Positions 42,067 through 49,636 of a DNA stretch of 64,000 nt are shown here, one piece after another. A model generated the notes under the pieces. That model was not told where the DNA came from. It was given only the letters and a program-made list of their open reading frames with translations, and ran no database searches. Source of the stretch: Hyphomicrobiales bacterium (lineage in GTDB: Bacteria > Pseudomonadota > Alphaproteobacteria > Rhizobiales > Rhizobiaceae); the NCBI GenBank assembly GCA_900472295.1, contig UCIA01000028.1, positions 7,370 through 71,369 on the forward strand. The letters run 5' to 3'. The translations under genes were made by a program, and so were the position numbers. Numbering within the stretch: the stretch's first letter is position 1; each line of letters opens with the position of its first letter.

Positions 42067-42651
42067 ATGAAATTGCGCATATCGGGTAAACACATGGATA
42101 TCGGCGATGCGTTGCGTACGCGCATCAACGATCGTGTCGGCGAGGCGATCGGAAAATATTTCGATCGCGGTTTTTCAGGGCACGTCACCGTCATCAAATC
42201 GGGGTCGCGTTACTCGGCCGATTGCATGATCAGGCTGGATTCCGGCGCTTCGCTGCAGGCAACCGGCGATTCTCAGGATCCGACACTTGCCTTCGAGGCG
42301 GCCGCGGACCGCCTCGAAACCAGGCTGCGGCGCTACAAACGCCGTCTGAAATCGCACAATTCAGGCAATGGAAATGGCGAAATCACCGACATCGCCTATA
42401 CGGTGATGGCGCCGCTGACCGACGACGATGAGGACATTCCGGAGGATTACGCTCCGGCTATCGTCGCCGAATCAACCATGACGCTGCAGACCATGTCGGT
42501 GGCGTCGGCGGTTATCGAGCTCGACACCAAGGACAGTCCGGTCTTCGTCTTCCGCAACGCCGGAAATGATCACCTCAACATCGTCTATCGCCGGCCGGAT
42601 GGGAACATCGGCTGGATCGACCCGTCGACGACCAAAGTCGCACAAGCGTGA
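42067..42651 (+). CDS. hpf: Long-form ribosome hibernation promoting factor
   Basis: A 194-residue protein that dimerises idle ribosomes. The N-terminal HPF/YfiA domain (about 1-105) has MKLRISGKHMDIGDALRTRI and the beta-alpha fold ending ETRLRRYKRRLK. The C-terminal dimerisation tail (about 135-190) shows DTKDSPVFVFRNAGNDHLNIVYRRPDG, typical of long HPF. The gene lies between rpoN and ptsN, where it was once called the rpoN-downstream ORF. The last codons and the stop run into a 21-bp tandem repeat. Confidence 0.95.
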   Translation: MKLRISGKHMDIGDALRTRINDRVGEAIGKYFDRGFSGHVTVIKSGSRYSADCMIRLDSGASLQATGDSQDPTLAFEAAADRLETRLRRYKRRLKSHNSGNGNGEITDIAYTVMAPLTDDDEDIPEDYAPAIVAESTMTLQTMSVASAVIELDTKDSPVFVFRNAGNDHLNIVYRRPDGNIGWIDPSTTKVAQA

Positions 42652-42710
42652 CGACAATGGTCGCACAGGTGACGACAATGGTCGCACAGGTGACGACAAT
42701 GGTCGCACAG
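42626..42710. repeat. 21-bp tandem repeat at the hpf stop codon
   Basis: Three identical 21-base units occupy 42648-42668, 42669-42689 and 42690-42710. Each begins GTGACGACAATGG and ends CGCACAG. A degenerate earlier copy (about 42626-42646) encodes the C-terminus of Hpf. The hpf stop TGA lies in the first perfect unit. Because the length is a multiple of three and the stop is early, copy-number change would not alter Hpf but would alter the distance to ptsN. Confidence 0.9.
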
Positions 42711-42777
42711 GGATAAAAGGGCCAGCCGCGCGAGGGGCGAGGACTGGCGACGGCAGGCGAATAAGGGATTTTCAAGC

Positions 42778-43242
42778 ATGGATCTGAGCGATCTTATCAA
42801 CGTTCCGGCGATTTTGCCGACGTTGAAGGCGAACTCCAAAAAGCAGCTGTTGCAATTGCTGTCCGAGAGAGCGGCGGCGATTTCCGGGATTCCGGAGCGC
42901 GAGGTGTTCGACACCATCCTGCAGCGCGAGAGGCTGGGTTCCACCGGCGTCGGCAACGGCATCGCCATTCCGCATGGCAAGCTTGCCGGGGTAAAGCGCA
43001 TCGCCGGCGTCTTTGCCCGGCTGGAAACGCCGGTCGATTTCGAGGCGCTGGACGACCAGCCGGTCGATCTGGTGTTTTTGCTGCTGGCCCCGGAGGGCGC
43101 CGGCGCTGACCACCTCAAGGCGCTGTCGCGCATTGCCAGGGTGCTGCGCGACGCCGATACGGTGGCCAAGATCCGAGGCACGCGCGACGCGGTCGCCATC
43201 CACGCGCTGCTGTCGGACACGCAGGCCTCGCACGCAGCCTGA
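42778..43242 (+). CDS. ptsN: PTS EIIA-Ntr nitrogen regulatory protein
   Basis: A 154-residue phosphocarrier of the nitrogen PTS. The EIIA domain has the phosphorylatable His in GNGIAIPHGK near 66 and the segment LDDQPVDLVFLLLAPE near 95. Phosphorylated by PtsP-Npr, it adjusts carbon-nitrogen balance, potassium transport and sigma-54-linked functions. The gene follows rpoN and hpf, as in most rhizobia. It ends before a hairpin shared with the convergent DUF1150 gene. Confidence 0.95.
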   Translation: MDLSDLINVPAILPTLKANSKKQLLQLLSERAAAISGIPEREVFDTILQRERLGSTGVGNGIAIPHGKLAGVKRIAGVFARLETPVDFEALDDQPVDLVFLLLAPEGAGADHLKALSRIARVLRDADTVAKIRGTRDAVAIHALLSDTQASHAA

Positions 43243-43267
43243 TATTTTTTGAAATTAAGCCTTTAAT

Positions 43268-43291
43268 GGGCCGCCGAGGGCGGCCCTTTCC
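43268..43291. terminator. Hairpin terminator after ptsN
   Basis: GGGCCGCC (43268-43275) and GGCGGCCC (43279-43286) enclose GAG and are followed by TTTCC. It sits between convergent genes; the short T run makes it stronger for ptsN than for the minus strand. Confidence 0.6.
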
Positions 43292-43315
43292 ATTTCAGAC
43301 GCTGACCGATTCGCC

Positions 43316-43573
43316 TTAGTGAATGGCGACGGTGGTCAGGTCGTTTTCCATGGCGCCGGCCAAAGCCCGGTCTTTCGCATCCGAAAGCAGGATCGGCTGG
43401 CCGTTGGCGGCAAACAGCGCCCACAGCACCATTCCGGGCGCGATTTCGCCGAGATTGGGGAAACGTCCGAGCAGTTCGTCGCTGGAGACCTTGCGGAGGT
43501 AAGCGACCGAGCCTTCGCCGAGATGGGCGAATTCGCCGCTGGTCATGGTGATGGTTTCGTCAGTTCTGGTCAT
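43316..43573 (-). CDS. DUF1150 family protein
   Basis: An 85-residue protein matching DUF1150, with the central AYLRKVSSDELLGRFPN and LWALFAANGQPILLSDA. It is regularly encoded just after a small heat-shock protein gene in Alphaproteobacteria, as here, and is probably co-transcribed and heat-induced. AAGGAGG precedes the ATG. Function is unknown. Confidence 0.88.
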   Translation of the reverse strand: MTRTDETITMTSGEFAHLGEGSVAYLRKVSSDELLGRFPNLGEIAPGMVLWALFAANGQPILLSDAKDRALAGAMENDLTTVAIH

Positions 43574-43649
43574 TTCAAGCCTCCTTGGCGCGAGACGCCG
43601 CCCTTGTCCAAGGGCGAGGGGCCATCCCGCATGAGAGCCACGGTGAAGA

Positions 43650-44075
43650 TCAGTCTTTCACCGATATATTTATTTTCCGTACCAGCCGTTCGGACTCCGG
43701 CCGATCGAGATCGATCGACAAAAGGCCGTTCTTCAGTTCCGCTGCGATCACCCGCATGCCGTCGGCCAGCACGAAACAGCGCTGGAACTGGCGCGCGGCG
43801 ATGCCGCGGTGGAGGAATTCGCGCTCGGTGTCGTCGGTCTGACGGCCGCGCACGACCAGCTGGTTTTCCTCCGTGGTGACATCGAGATCGCTTTCGGCGA
43901 ATCCGGCCACAGCGAGCGTAATGCGCAGCCTTTCGGCCTTGCCGTCGGCACCGCTGAGGCGCTCGATGTTGTAGGGAGGATAGCTGTCACCGGATTTCGC
44001 CAGTCGTTCCAAGGTCTTTTCCATGGCATCGAAACCCAGGAGAAGCGGGCTGGAGAAGGGCGTCATTCGGCTCAT
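43650..44075 (-). CDS. Small heat shock protein (Hsp20/IbpA family)
   Basis: A 141-residue holdase chaperone. The alpha-crystallin domain spans about 35-135, with RLRITLAVAGFAESDLDV, a central EENQLVVRGRQ and the late ELKNGLLSIDLDRPE. The C-terminal IXI-type tail is KINISVKD. It is class A-like by the short N-terminal arm and FLHRGIAARQF segment. Upstream are an almost perfect sigma-32 promoter and a leader resembling a ROSE RNA thermometer, so expression is likely controlled at two levels by heat. Confidence 0.93.
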   Translation of the reverse strand: MSRMTPFSSPLLLGFDAMEKTLERLAKSGDSYPPYNIERLSGADGKAERLRITLAVAGFAESDLDVTTEENQLVVRGRQTDDTEREFLHRGIAARQFQRCFVLADGMRVIAAELKNGLLSIDLDRPESERLVRKINISVKD

Positions 44076-44137
44076 GTTACACTGTCCTCTTTAGAGCGAC
44101 ATAAACTGGAAAAACCCGGATGGCATTTTTCCCGATG
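44076..44137 (-). promoter_or_regulatory. ROSE-like RNA thermometer leader of hsp20
   Basis: The leader of about 62 nt contains two hairpins on the minus strand. The upstream one has a perfect 7-bp stem, GGAAAAA with TTTTTCC (44108-44132). The downstream one (44083-44101) pairs UGUC-GC-UCU with AGA-G-GACA, so the Shine-Dalgarno AGAGGA (44090-44085) is masked by a UCGCU stretch (44099-44095). The UYGCU sequence facing the Shine-Dalgarno with one unpaired G is the hallmark of rhizobial ROSE elements. The leader is shorter than the longest known ROSE forms. Confidence 0.65.
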
Positions 44138-44143
44138 GTCTTG

Positions 44144-44172
44144 ATATGGTCCGCGCCGCGGCCAAGTTCAAG
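44144..44172 (-). promoter_or_regulatory. Sigma-32 (RpoH) promoter of hsp20
   Basis: On the minus strand CTTGAA (44172-44167) and CCATAT (44149-44144) are separated by 17 bases, a full match to the RpoH consensus of alphaproteobacteria. Transcription would start near 44137. Confidence 0.8.
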
Positions 44173-44218
44173 CCGCCGAACACCCCCGCCAAAAGACTCC
44201 CCCGCATAAGGAAATGAA

Positions 44219-45160
44219 ATGCCCCAACCCCGCAAGATCATCATCGACACGGATCCCGGCCAGGACGATGCCGTCGCCATATTGCTGGCGCTGGGCAGCG
44301 CCGAGCTGGAGATCGTCGGCATCACAGCTGTTGCCGGCAACGTGCCGCTGAAATTGACCGAAAAGAACGCCAGGAAAATCTGCGAACTGGCCGGCCGGCC
44401 CGACATCAAGGTCTATGCCGGCGCCATCCGCCCGCTGGCGCGCGAACTGGTCACCGCCGAGGAAGTGCATGGCAAGACCGGCCTCAACGGTCCGCAGCTG
44501 CCCGATCCGAAGATGAAGCTGCAGGACCAGTATGCCGTCGATTTCATCGTCGAGACGCTGATGAAGGAAGAGGCCGGCACGATCACGCTGTGTGCGCTCG
44601 GCCCGCTCACCAATGTCGCGCTGGCGCTGATCCGCGAGCCGAAGATCGCGCCGCGCATCAAGGAAATCGTGCTGATGGGCGGCGGCTTCTTCGAAGGCGG
44701 CAACGTCACGCCGACCGCCGAGTTCAACATCTATGTCGACCCGCAGGCCGCCGACCTGGTGTTCAAGTCCGGCATTCCGATCGTCATGATGCCGCTCGAC
44801 GTCACCCACAAGGCGCTGACCACGGCCAAGCGCACGCAGGCCATCCGCGAGCTCGGCACCAGGGTCGGCACCGCGACGGCCGAGATGCTCGAATTCTTCG
44901 AGCGCTTCGACGAGGAGAAATACGGCACCGATGGCGGACCGCTGCACGACCCTTGCGTCATCGCCTATCTGCTGAAGCCGGAGCTGTTCAAGGGCCGCAA
45001 CTGCAACGTCACGGTGGAAACGGCTTCCGAGCTCACCATGGGCATGACCGTCATCGACTGGTGGGGCGTCACCAAGCGGCCGACAAACGCCATGGTGATG
45101 CGCGACATCGATCATGACGCGTTTTTTGCGCTGCTGGTGGAGCGGCTGGGGCGGCTTTAG
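44219..45160 (+). CDS. Nucleoside hydrolase (IunH type)
   Basis: A 313-residue calcium-dependent enzyme that splits ribonucleosides into base and ribose. The N-terminal IIDTDPGQDDAVAILLAL gives the metal site. Further segments include GPLTNVALAL near 125, LMGGGFFEGGNVTPTAEFN near 155 and the C-terminal PLHDPCVIAYLL with Asp. The base preference is unknown. AAGGAA precedes the ATG. It does not adjoin transporter genes; the ribokinase at 51105-52010 could use its product. Confidence 0.92.
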   Translation: MPQPRKIIIDTDPGQDDAVAILLALGSAELEIVGITAVAGNVPLKLTEKNARKICELAGRPDIKVYAGAIRPLARELVTAEEVHGKTGLNGPQLPDPKMKLQDQYAVDFIVETLMKEEAGTITLCALGPLTNVALALIREPKIAPRIKEIVLMGGGFFEGGNVTPTAEFNIYVDPQAADLVFKSGIPIVMMPLDVTHKALTTAKRTQAIRELGTRVGTATAEMLEFFERFDEEKYGTDGGPLHDPCVIAYLLKPELFKGRNCNVTVETASELTMGMTVIDWWGVTKRPTNAMVMRDIDHDAFFALLVERLGRL

Positions 45161-45222
45161 AAACCATTCTTTGAGGCATGTCATCGCCCGGAGGCGTAGC
45201 GCTTCCGGGCGACATCGGCTGC

Positions 45223-45600
45223 TTACTCGTTGAGCAGCCGATAGGTTTCGCTGCCATCCTGTCTATGCTGTTGCTCGACCGGGACTTGCGAGCCCATGGC
45301 TCGTGGTGTTTCCGCATCGCCGTGTACGAAAATCAGATCTTTTTCGCTGAGACGGACACCATACAGATAGCGAAACCCGCCGTTGATCCAGCCTTTTGGA
45401 TTCGGCGAGGCATCGAGAACACTGACAACCGTGCCCGTCGTCCGCTCCACGCTGATGATCGGGCTGCTGTACCCGGAAGCTGGCCTCATGATCGCAAAAA
45501 TGCACGAGCCAAGCAGCAGGGCAGCAAAAGCGATGCCCCAGAAGTTTTCTCGCAGAATGGGCAAGGCGAGAGCCAAGCGTGCTGGTGCCAGGCGGGTCAT
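45223..45600 (-). CDS. Hypothetical single-pass membrane protein, second of a pair
   Basis: A 125-residue protein with a transmembrane segment near 22-41 (FWGIAFAALLLGSCIFAIM) and a likely periplasmic beta-rich tail: GTVVSVLDASPNPKGWINGG, RYLYGVRLSEKDLIFVHG and a late TYRLLNE. Its start overlaps the stop of the preceding gene as ATGA. The tail pattern parallels that of its neighbour, which suggests an old duplication. No function or family is recognised. Confidence 0.65.
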   Translation of the reverse strand: MTRLAPARLALALPILRENFWGIAFAALLLGSCIFAIMRPASGYSSPIISVERTTGTVVSVLDASPNPKGWINGGFRYLYGVRLSEKDLIFVHGDAETPRAMGSQVPVEQQHRQDGSETYRLLNE

Positions 45601-45917
45601 TCTGGAAACCGGTAAAAGACGAAGCCGTTTTCGCGTGTAACGCGCTCAAGTCGGACGGTTGAGCCGATCATGCGTGGGCGATCGTCAGAAACGAGGACCG
45701 CCGAACCATTCTCGAGAAGCAGTACATAGTGGATATACTGACCCTTGCCCTGGCCGCTTTCGACCGTCGCGTCGACCGTGTCGACCGACCGGATGGGGCT
45801 CGCGTCATTCGTCCATTTGTGGAGAGCCGAAGGAACGAACACCGCGAACAGGGCGGCGATCAGGATCACGCCGGGCGCGTTCCTTTTTATGCCAGCGTAA
45901 GTCCATGACATCGACAT
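45597..45917 (-). CDS. Hypothetical single-pass membrane protein, first of a pair
   Basis: A 106-residue protein with a helix at about 16-33 (VILIAALFAVFVPSALHK) and a beta-rich tail with YIHYVLLLENGSAVLVSDD, GSTVRLERVTREN and a closing FVFYRFPE. It resembles the downstream protein in layout: helix, threonine/valine strand, aromatic strand, V-VSDD or FVHGD turn, then a final Y/F-rich strand. Both may be OB-fold-like periplasmic domains. Function is unknown. Confidence 0.65.
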   Translation of the reverse strand: MSMSWTYAGIKRNAPGVILIAALFAVFVPSALHKWTNDASPIRSVDTVDATVESGQGKGQYIHYVLLLENGSAVLVSDDRPRMIGSTVRLERVTRENGFVFYRFPE

Positions 45918-46017
45918 GAATCCCCCAACGCGGATTCATGTGGTGGAGAGAAGGCCGACTTTCAATCGGCCCCCTGTTCCGAGAGATTGCTTTTGGCGCT
46001 CCGGCTTCTGGCCGCCG

Positions 46018-46632
46018 TTACTTCGCCTTTGAAAACGCCAGCCATAGGCCGCCGCCGACCAGAAAACTGCCGCTGATCCTGGACATCAGCTTGATGCGCT
46101 TGGCCGACAGCAGGCGGCCGGCGCGCGCCGAGGCCAGCACATAGGTCGAATCCGAGACGGCGGCGAAGATCATGGCGGTAAGGCCCATGACAACAATCTG
46201 CAGCGTGTAATTGCCCTCAGGCGCGATGAACTGCGGGAAGAAGGCGCCGAAGAACACCAAGGTCTTTGGATTGCTGACGGCGACCAGGAAGCCCTGCAGG
46301 AAGAAACCGCCGCGCGGCTTTTTCGCCGACCCGTCGGGGTTCAGCGTGCCCTTGGCGCGGAACATCTGCACGCCCATCCAGATCAGATAGGCGGCGCCGA
46401 TCAGGCGCACCCATTCGAACCAGTGGCCCATGCCCGATATCAGCGTGGTGAGGCCGATGCCGGCGATGGCGATCATGATGGCAAGACCGGCCTGGGTGCC
46501 GGCGACATTGGCAAACCCTGCGCGCGCGCCGTGGCGGATGCTGTTGGCGATGATCAGCGTCACCGTCGGGCCGGGCACCAGGATGATGACGATGCACGCG
46601 ACGGCGTAGGCGGCAAAAAGCTCCAGCGACAT
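46018..46632 (-). CDS. LysE/RhtB family amino acid exporter
   Basis: A 204-residue inner-membrane exporter with about six hydrophobic helices and the family start FAAYAVACIVIILVPGPTVTL. Conserved segments GFANVAGTQAGLA and AVSNPKTLVFFGAFFPQF follow. Members export amino acids such as homoserine, threonine, lysine or aromatic compounds. It is divergent from an AraC regulator, which in turn precedes tnaA, so an aromatic amino acid or an indole-related compound is a reasonable guess for its substrate. AGGGAAG precedes the ATG. Confidence 0.88.
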   Translation of the reverse strand: MSLELFAAYAVACIVIILVPGPTVTLIIANSIRHGARAGFANVAGTQAGLAIMIAIAGIGLTTLISGMGHWFEWVRLIGAAYLIWMGVQMFRAKGTLNPDGSAKKPRGGFFLQGFLVAVSNPKTLVFFGAFFPQFIAPEGNYTLQIVVMGLTAMIFAAVSDSTYVLASARAGRLLSAKRIKLMSRISGSFLVGGGLWLAFSKAK

Positions 46633-46821
46633 GATCTTCCCTCACTCTTCCGCCGCTCAGCCGGCAGGCGCCGCAGAATGCACATGTCGGGAAGGCAAGC
46701 CAAGGAAAATTATCATCTGATTTTTCGGCACTTTCACAAATTCGACCAGTGATATCTTTGTGCAATACCGCCGGCATCCCGGGATGCTAGATTTTAGACC
46801 ATGCAGTGCAGGGAGCATGCC

Positions 46822-47649
46822 ATGAACGCGTTGGGCCAGAACGAGAAGGCGACCTACTTCACCGCACCGGTGGGTGGGGTGGAGTGCCTCTCGGCAACCT
46901 TCACGCGCCATCGCTACCAGCCGCATGCGCACGACACCTTCGTTGTCGGCGCGCTGTCGCGCGGCACGGGCACCATTTTCATCCGAGGGCGCAGTCATGC
47001 CGTCCGCGCCGGCGATCTGACACTGTACAATCCTTTCGAGGTGCATGACGGCGCGCCGGCCAATGACGGTTTCAGCTACCGCGTCAGCTATCCGTCGACG
47101 TCTTTGTTGCGCGACATCGCTTCCGAAAATACCTCGCTCGACCGGGCCGGAACACCGACATTCCGCGAGCCGATCGTGCATGACCCGCGGGGTGCTGCCC
47201 TGTTCTTCGCCGCGCATCGCCTGTGGGAGGAGAAGTGTTCGCCGATGGAGGCGGAGGAGAAGCTGCTCGCCGCCTATGTCTACTGCCTGTCGGTGCATGC
47301 CGGCGTGCGTTTCCCGCGTTCGGGAAGCGAGCGGGGGCCTGTTGCCCGCATTGTCGAGCTTCTTTCCGAGCGCTTTGCCGAGCGGCTGACGCTGGAAGAC
47401 CTTGCCATGGAGGCCGGGCTGTCGCGGCAGCGGTTGATCCGCGCCTTTCACCGCAGGACCGGAATGACGCCGCACGCCTTTCTGGTCAATCGCCGTGTCG
47501 ACGCGGCCAAGGCGATGCTGCGCAGCGGCCTCGATCCGCTGTCGGTGGCGATGGCCATCGGCTTCAGCGACCAGGCGCATCTGACCCGCATCTTCAAGGC
47601 GCGCGTCGGTGTGCCGCCAGGCGCCTATCGCGCGGCTTTCGCCGCCTGA
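46822..47649 (+). CDS. AraC family regulator beside exporter and tnaA
   Basis: A 275-residue regulator with an N-terminal cupin (RHRYQPHAHDTFVVGALSRG near 30) and C-terminal HTH pair (LEDLAMEAGLSRQRLIRAFHRRT near 195 and VAMAIGFSDQAHLTRIFKA near 245). The start at 46822 has GGAG 6 bases upstream; an ATG at 46801 is less favoured. It lies between the divergent LysE exporter and tnaA, 82 bp before the latter, and likely controls both. Confidence 0.88.
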   Translation: MNALGQNEKATYFTAPVGGVECLSATFTRHRYQPHAHDTFVVGALSRGTGTIFIRGRSHAVRAGDLTLYNPFEVHDGAPANDGFSYRVSYPSTSLLRDIASENTSLDRAGTPTFREPIVHDPRGAALFFAAHRLWEEKCSPMEAEEKLLAAYVYCLSVHAGVRFPRSGSERGPVARIVELLSERFAERLTLEDLAMEAGLSRQRLIRAFHRRTGMTPHAFLVNRRVDAAKAMLRSGLDPLSVAMAIGFSDQAHLTRIFKARVGVPPGAYRAAFAA

Positions 47650-47679
47650 CCTGGCCTGACCTGACCTGACCTGACCTAA
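47645..47679. repeat. CCTGA pentanucleotide microsatellite before tnaA
   Basis: Seven consecutive 5-base units, CCTGA, CCTGG, four CCTGA, then CCTAA, begin at the stop of the AraC gene and end 52 bp before tnaA. Five-base units are prone to slippage, and the array spans the space where tnaA spacing or transcription readthrough is set. Confidence 0.9.
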
Positions 47680-47731
47680 CCGTTTCCCTGCAACGAACGC
47701 GGCGCTTCAGGCCGCAACGATGGAGCATGCC

Positions 47732-49165
47732 ATGACCAAACGCATTCCAGAACCCTTCCGTATCAAGATGGTCGAGCCGATCCGCATGACCGACCGTGCC
47801 TACCGCGAGGCGGCATTGGCCGAGGCGGGGCTCAATCCGTTCCTGCTCAGGAGCGAGGACGTCTATATCGACCTTCTGACCGACAGCGGCACCGGTGCGA
47901 TGAGCGACCGCCAATGGGCGGGGTTGTTGCTTGGCGATGAGGCCTATGCCGGCAGCCGCAATTTCTATCGTCTCGCCGAAACGATCGATCGGCTGTTCGG
48001 CTATCCCTACACGATCCCGACCCACCAGGGGCGAGGGGCGGAGCAGATTGTGTTTCCCGAACTGGTGAAGCGCTGTGGTTCGCAGACGCCGGTGTTCTTG
48101 TCCAACTACCATTTCGACACGACCAAGGCGCATGTCGAAATTGCCGGCGCCAAAGCCATCAACGTGCTGACGAAAGTGGCCAGCGACACCGCGCGCTATG
48201 ATGACTGGAAGGGCAATTTTGACCAGGCGGAATTGCTCCATGCGATCGAAATCCATGGCCGCCAGAATGTCGCGGGCATCATCGCAACCATCACCTGCAA
48301 CAGCGCCGGCGGCCAGCCCATGTCGATGGCCAACCTGCGGGCTGTTTCAGGATATGCCCGCGAAATGGGCATTCCGATGATCATCGACGCCACGCGCTTT
48401 GCCGAGAATGCCTGGTTCATCAAACAGCGGGAAGACGGCTACGCCGACCGATCGATCCGCGACATCGTGAGGGAGATGATGTGCTACGGCGACATGCTGA
48501 CCATGTCGGCCAAGAAGGATGGAATGGTCAACATCGGCGGCTTCTGCGCCTTCCGCCAGGACGAGGATTTGTTCCGCGCCGTCCAGACCCGATGCGTCCC
48601 CATGGAAGGCTTCATAACCTATGGCGGGCTGGCAGGGCGCGACATGGAGGCGGTCGCGATCGGGCTTGAAGAGGCGGTCGAGAGTGACTACCTTGCTTAT
48701 CGCATCGGCCAGGTCGCCTATCTCGGCGAAAGGTTGCGGAGCGCAGGCGTGCCGATCCAATACCCGACTGGCGGCCACGCTGTTTTTGTCGACGGCGCGG
48801 CGATGCTGCCGCATATCCCCGCCGACCGCTTTCCCGCCCATGCGCTGGCCTGCGAACTCTATCTGGAAGCCGGTGTCCGCGCGGTCGAGATCGGCTCGCT
48901 GATGCTGGGCCGCGATCCGGTAACCGGAAAACAGGAGGAGTCGCCGCTCGAACTGCTGCGTCTCACCATTCCGCGCCGCGTCTACACAAACGACCACATG
49001 GACTACATCGCCGATGCGCTGATCGCCGTCGCCAGGCGGGCAGAGACGATCAGCGGGCTTGACTTCACCTATGAACCGCCGATCCTGCGCCACTTCACGG
49101 CGCGGTTTTCGTGGGCCGAAAAGGCGGCAGCGCGGCTGCCGGCGGCGGAGATGGCGGACGCATGA
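47732..49165 (+). CDS. tnaA: Tryptophanase (tryptophan indole-lyase)
   Basis: A 477-residue PLP enzyme converting L-tryptophan to indole, pyruvate and ammonia. Family blocks are EPFRIKMVEPIRMTDRAYRE, DSGTGAMSDRQWAG, TIPTHQGRGAEQIVFPEL, the PLP lysine in MSAKKDG near 266, and C-terminal EPPILRHFTARF. The sequence GVRAVEIGSLMLGRDP matches tryptophanase; tyrosine phenol-lyase has an Arg in place of the Ile (VERG). I therefore prefer TnaA. GGAGCATGCC precedes the ATG. Tryptophanase is not a common rhizobial enzyme. No tnaC-type leader peptide fits the 82-bp gap. Confidence 0.88.
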   Translation: MTKRIPEPFRIKMVEPIRMTDRAYREAALAEAGLNPFLLRSEDVYIDLLTDSGTGAMSDRQWAGLLLGDEAYAGSRNFYRLAETIDRLFGYPYTIPTHQGRGAEQIVFPELVKRCGSQTPVFLSNYHFDTTKAHVEIAGAKAINVLTKVASDTARYDDWKGNFDQAELLHAIEIHGRQNVAGIIATITCNSAGGQPMSMANLRAVSGYAREMGIPMIIDATRFAENAWFIKQREDGYADRSIRDIVREMMCYGDMLTMSAKKDGMVNIGGFCAFRQDEDLFRAVQTRCVPMEGFITYGGLAGRDMEAVAIGLEEAVESDYLAYRIGQVAYLGERLRSAGVPIQYPTGGHAVFVDGAAMLPHIPADRFPAHALACELYLEAGVRAVEIGSLMLGRDPVTGKQEESPLELLRLTIPRRVYTNDHMDYIADALIAVARRAETISGLDFTYEPPILRHFTARFSWAEKAAARLPAAEMADA

Positions 49166-49632
49166 GCCCCACGGTCAAACGATTCCTGGAAGAACGTGGC
49201 GCGAGCTATGCCGTCGAGACACATGCGCCGCTGATCTCCCTCGACGATGCGAAGAGCATCCTGTCGCTAGACCCGGCAAAAATGGTCAAGGGCCTGACCT
49301 TCGCCAGGCCCGGCGGTTTTGCGATCGTTGCGCTGCGGGCGGCGGATCGGGCGGATTACAAGAAGATCGCCGACGCGCTCGGGTTGCGCAGGGCCGATCT
49401 CCGGCTCGCCGACCCGATAGATGTGCGCAGGGAGCTCGACATGGAACAAGGAGGCATCGTGCCGTTGCCGATCGGCAGTGCCCGCGTGCTCATCGATCGC
49501 GCCGTGCTCGACCTTGACGAGATTGTTTGCGGCACCGGCCGCAACACGGCGACGCTCATCATCGAGCGCGATGTATGGGTCGACATCGCCGATGGCGAGG
49601 TCGGCGATTTCGCCAAGCCGGCCACCATGTGA
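49162..49632 (+). CDS. YbaK/EbsC family aminoacyl-tRNA deacylase
   Basis: A 156-residue editing-domain protein that overlaps tnaA by ATGA. It contains KMVKGLTFARPGGFAIVALRA with the catalytic-type Lys, and a C-terminal CGTGRNTATLIIERD, typical of YbaK/ProX-like deacylases acting on mischarged tRNAs (for example Cys-tRNA-Pro). Coupling to tryptophanase is odd and may be selective or accidental. It ends four bases before the convergent amidase. Confidence 0.85.
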   Translation: MSPTVKRFLEERGASYAVETHAPLISLDDAKSILSLDPAKMVKGLTFARPGGFAIVALRAADRADYKKIADALGLRRADLRLADPIDVRRELDMEQGGIVPLPIGSARVLIDRAVLDLDEIVCGTGRNTATLIIERDVWVDIADGEVGDFAKPATM

Positions 49633-49636
49633 CGGT

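Noticed and set aside
42472..42708. A 78-codon minus-strand frame across the 21-bp repeat
   Set aside because: Its repeated PLSSPVR units merely reflect the tandem DNA repeat; there is no ribosome-binding site or protein-like composition.
47650..47731. A TnaC-like leader peptide before tnaA
   Set aside because: The gap of 82 bp is filled partly by the CCTGA array and has no short frame with a Trp and Pro in the needed position.
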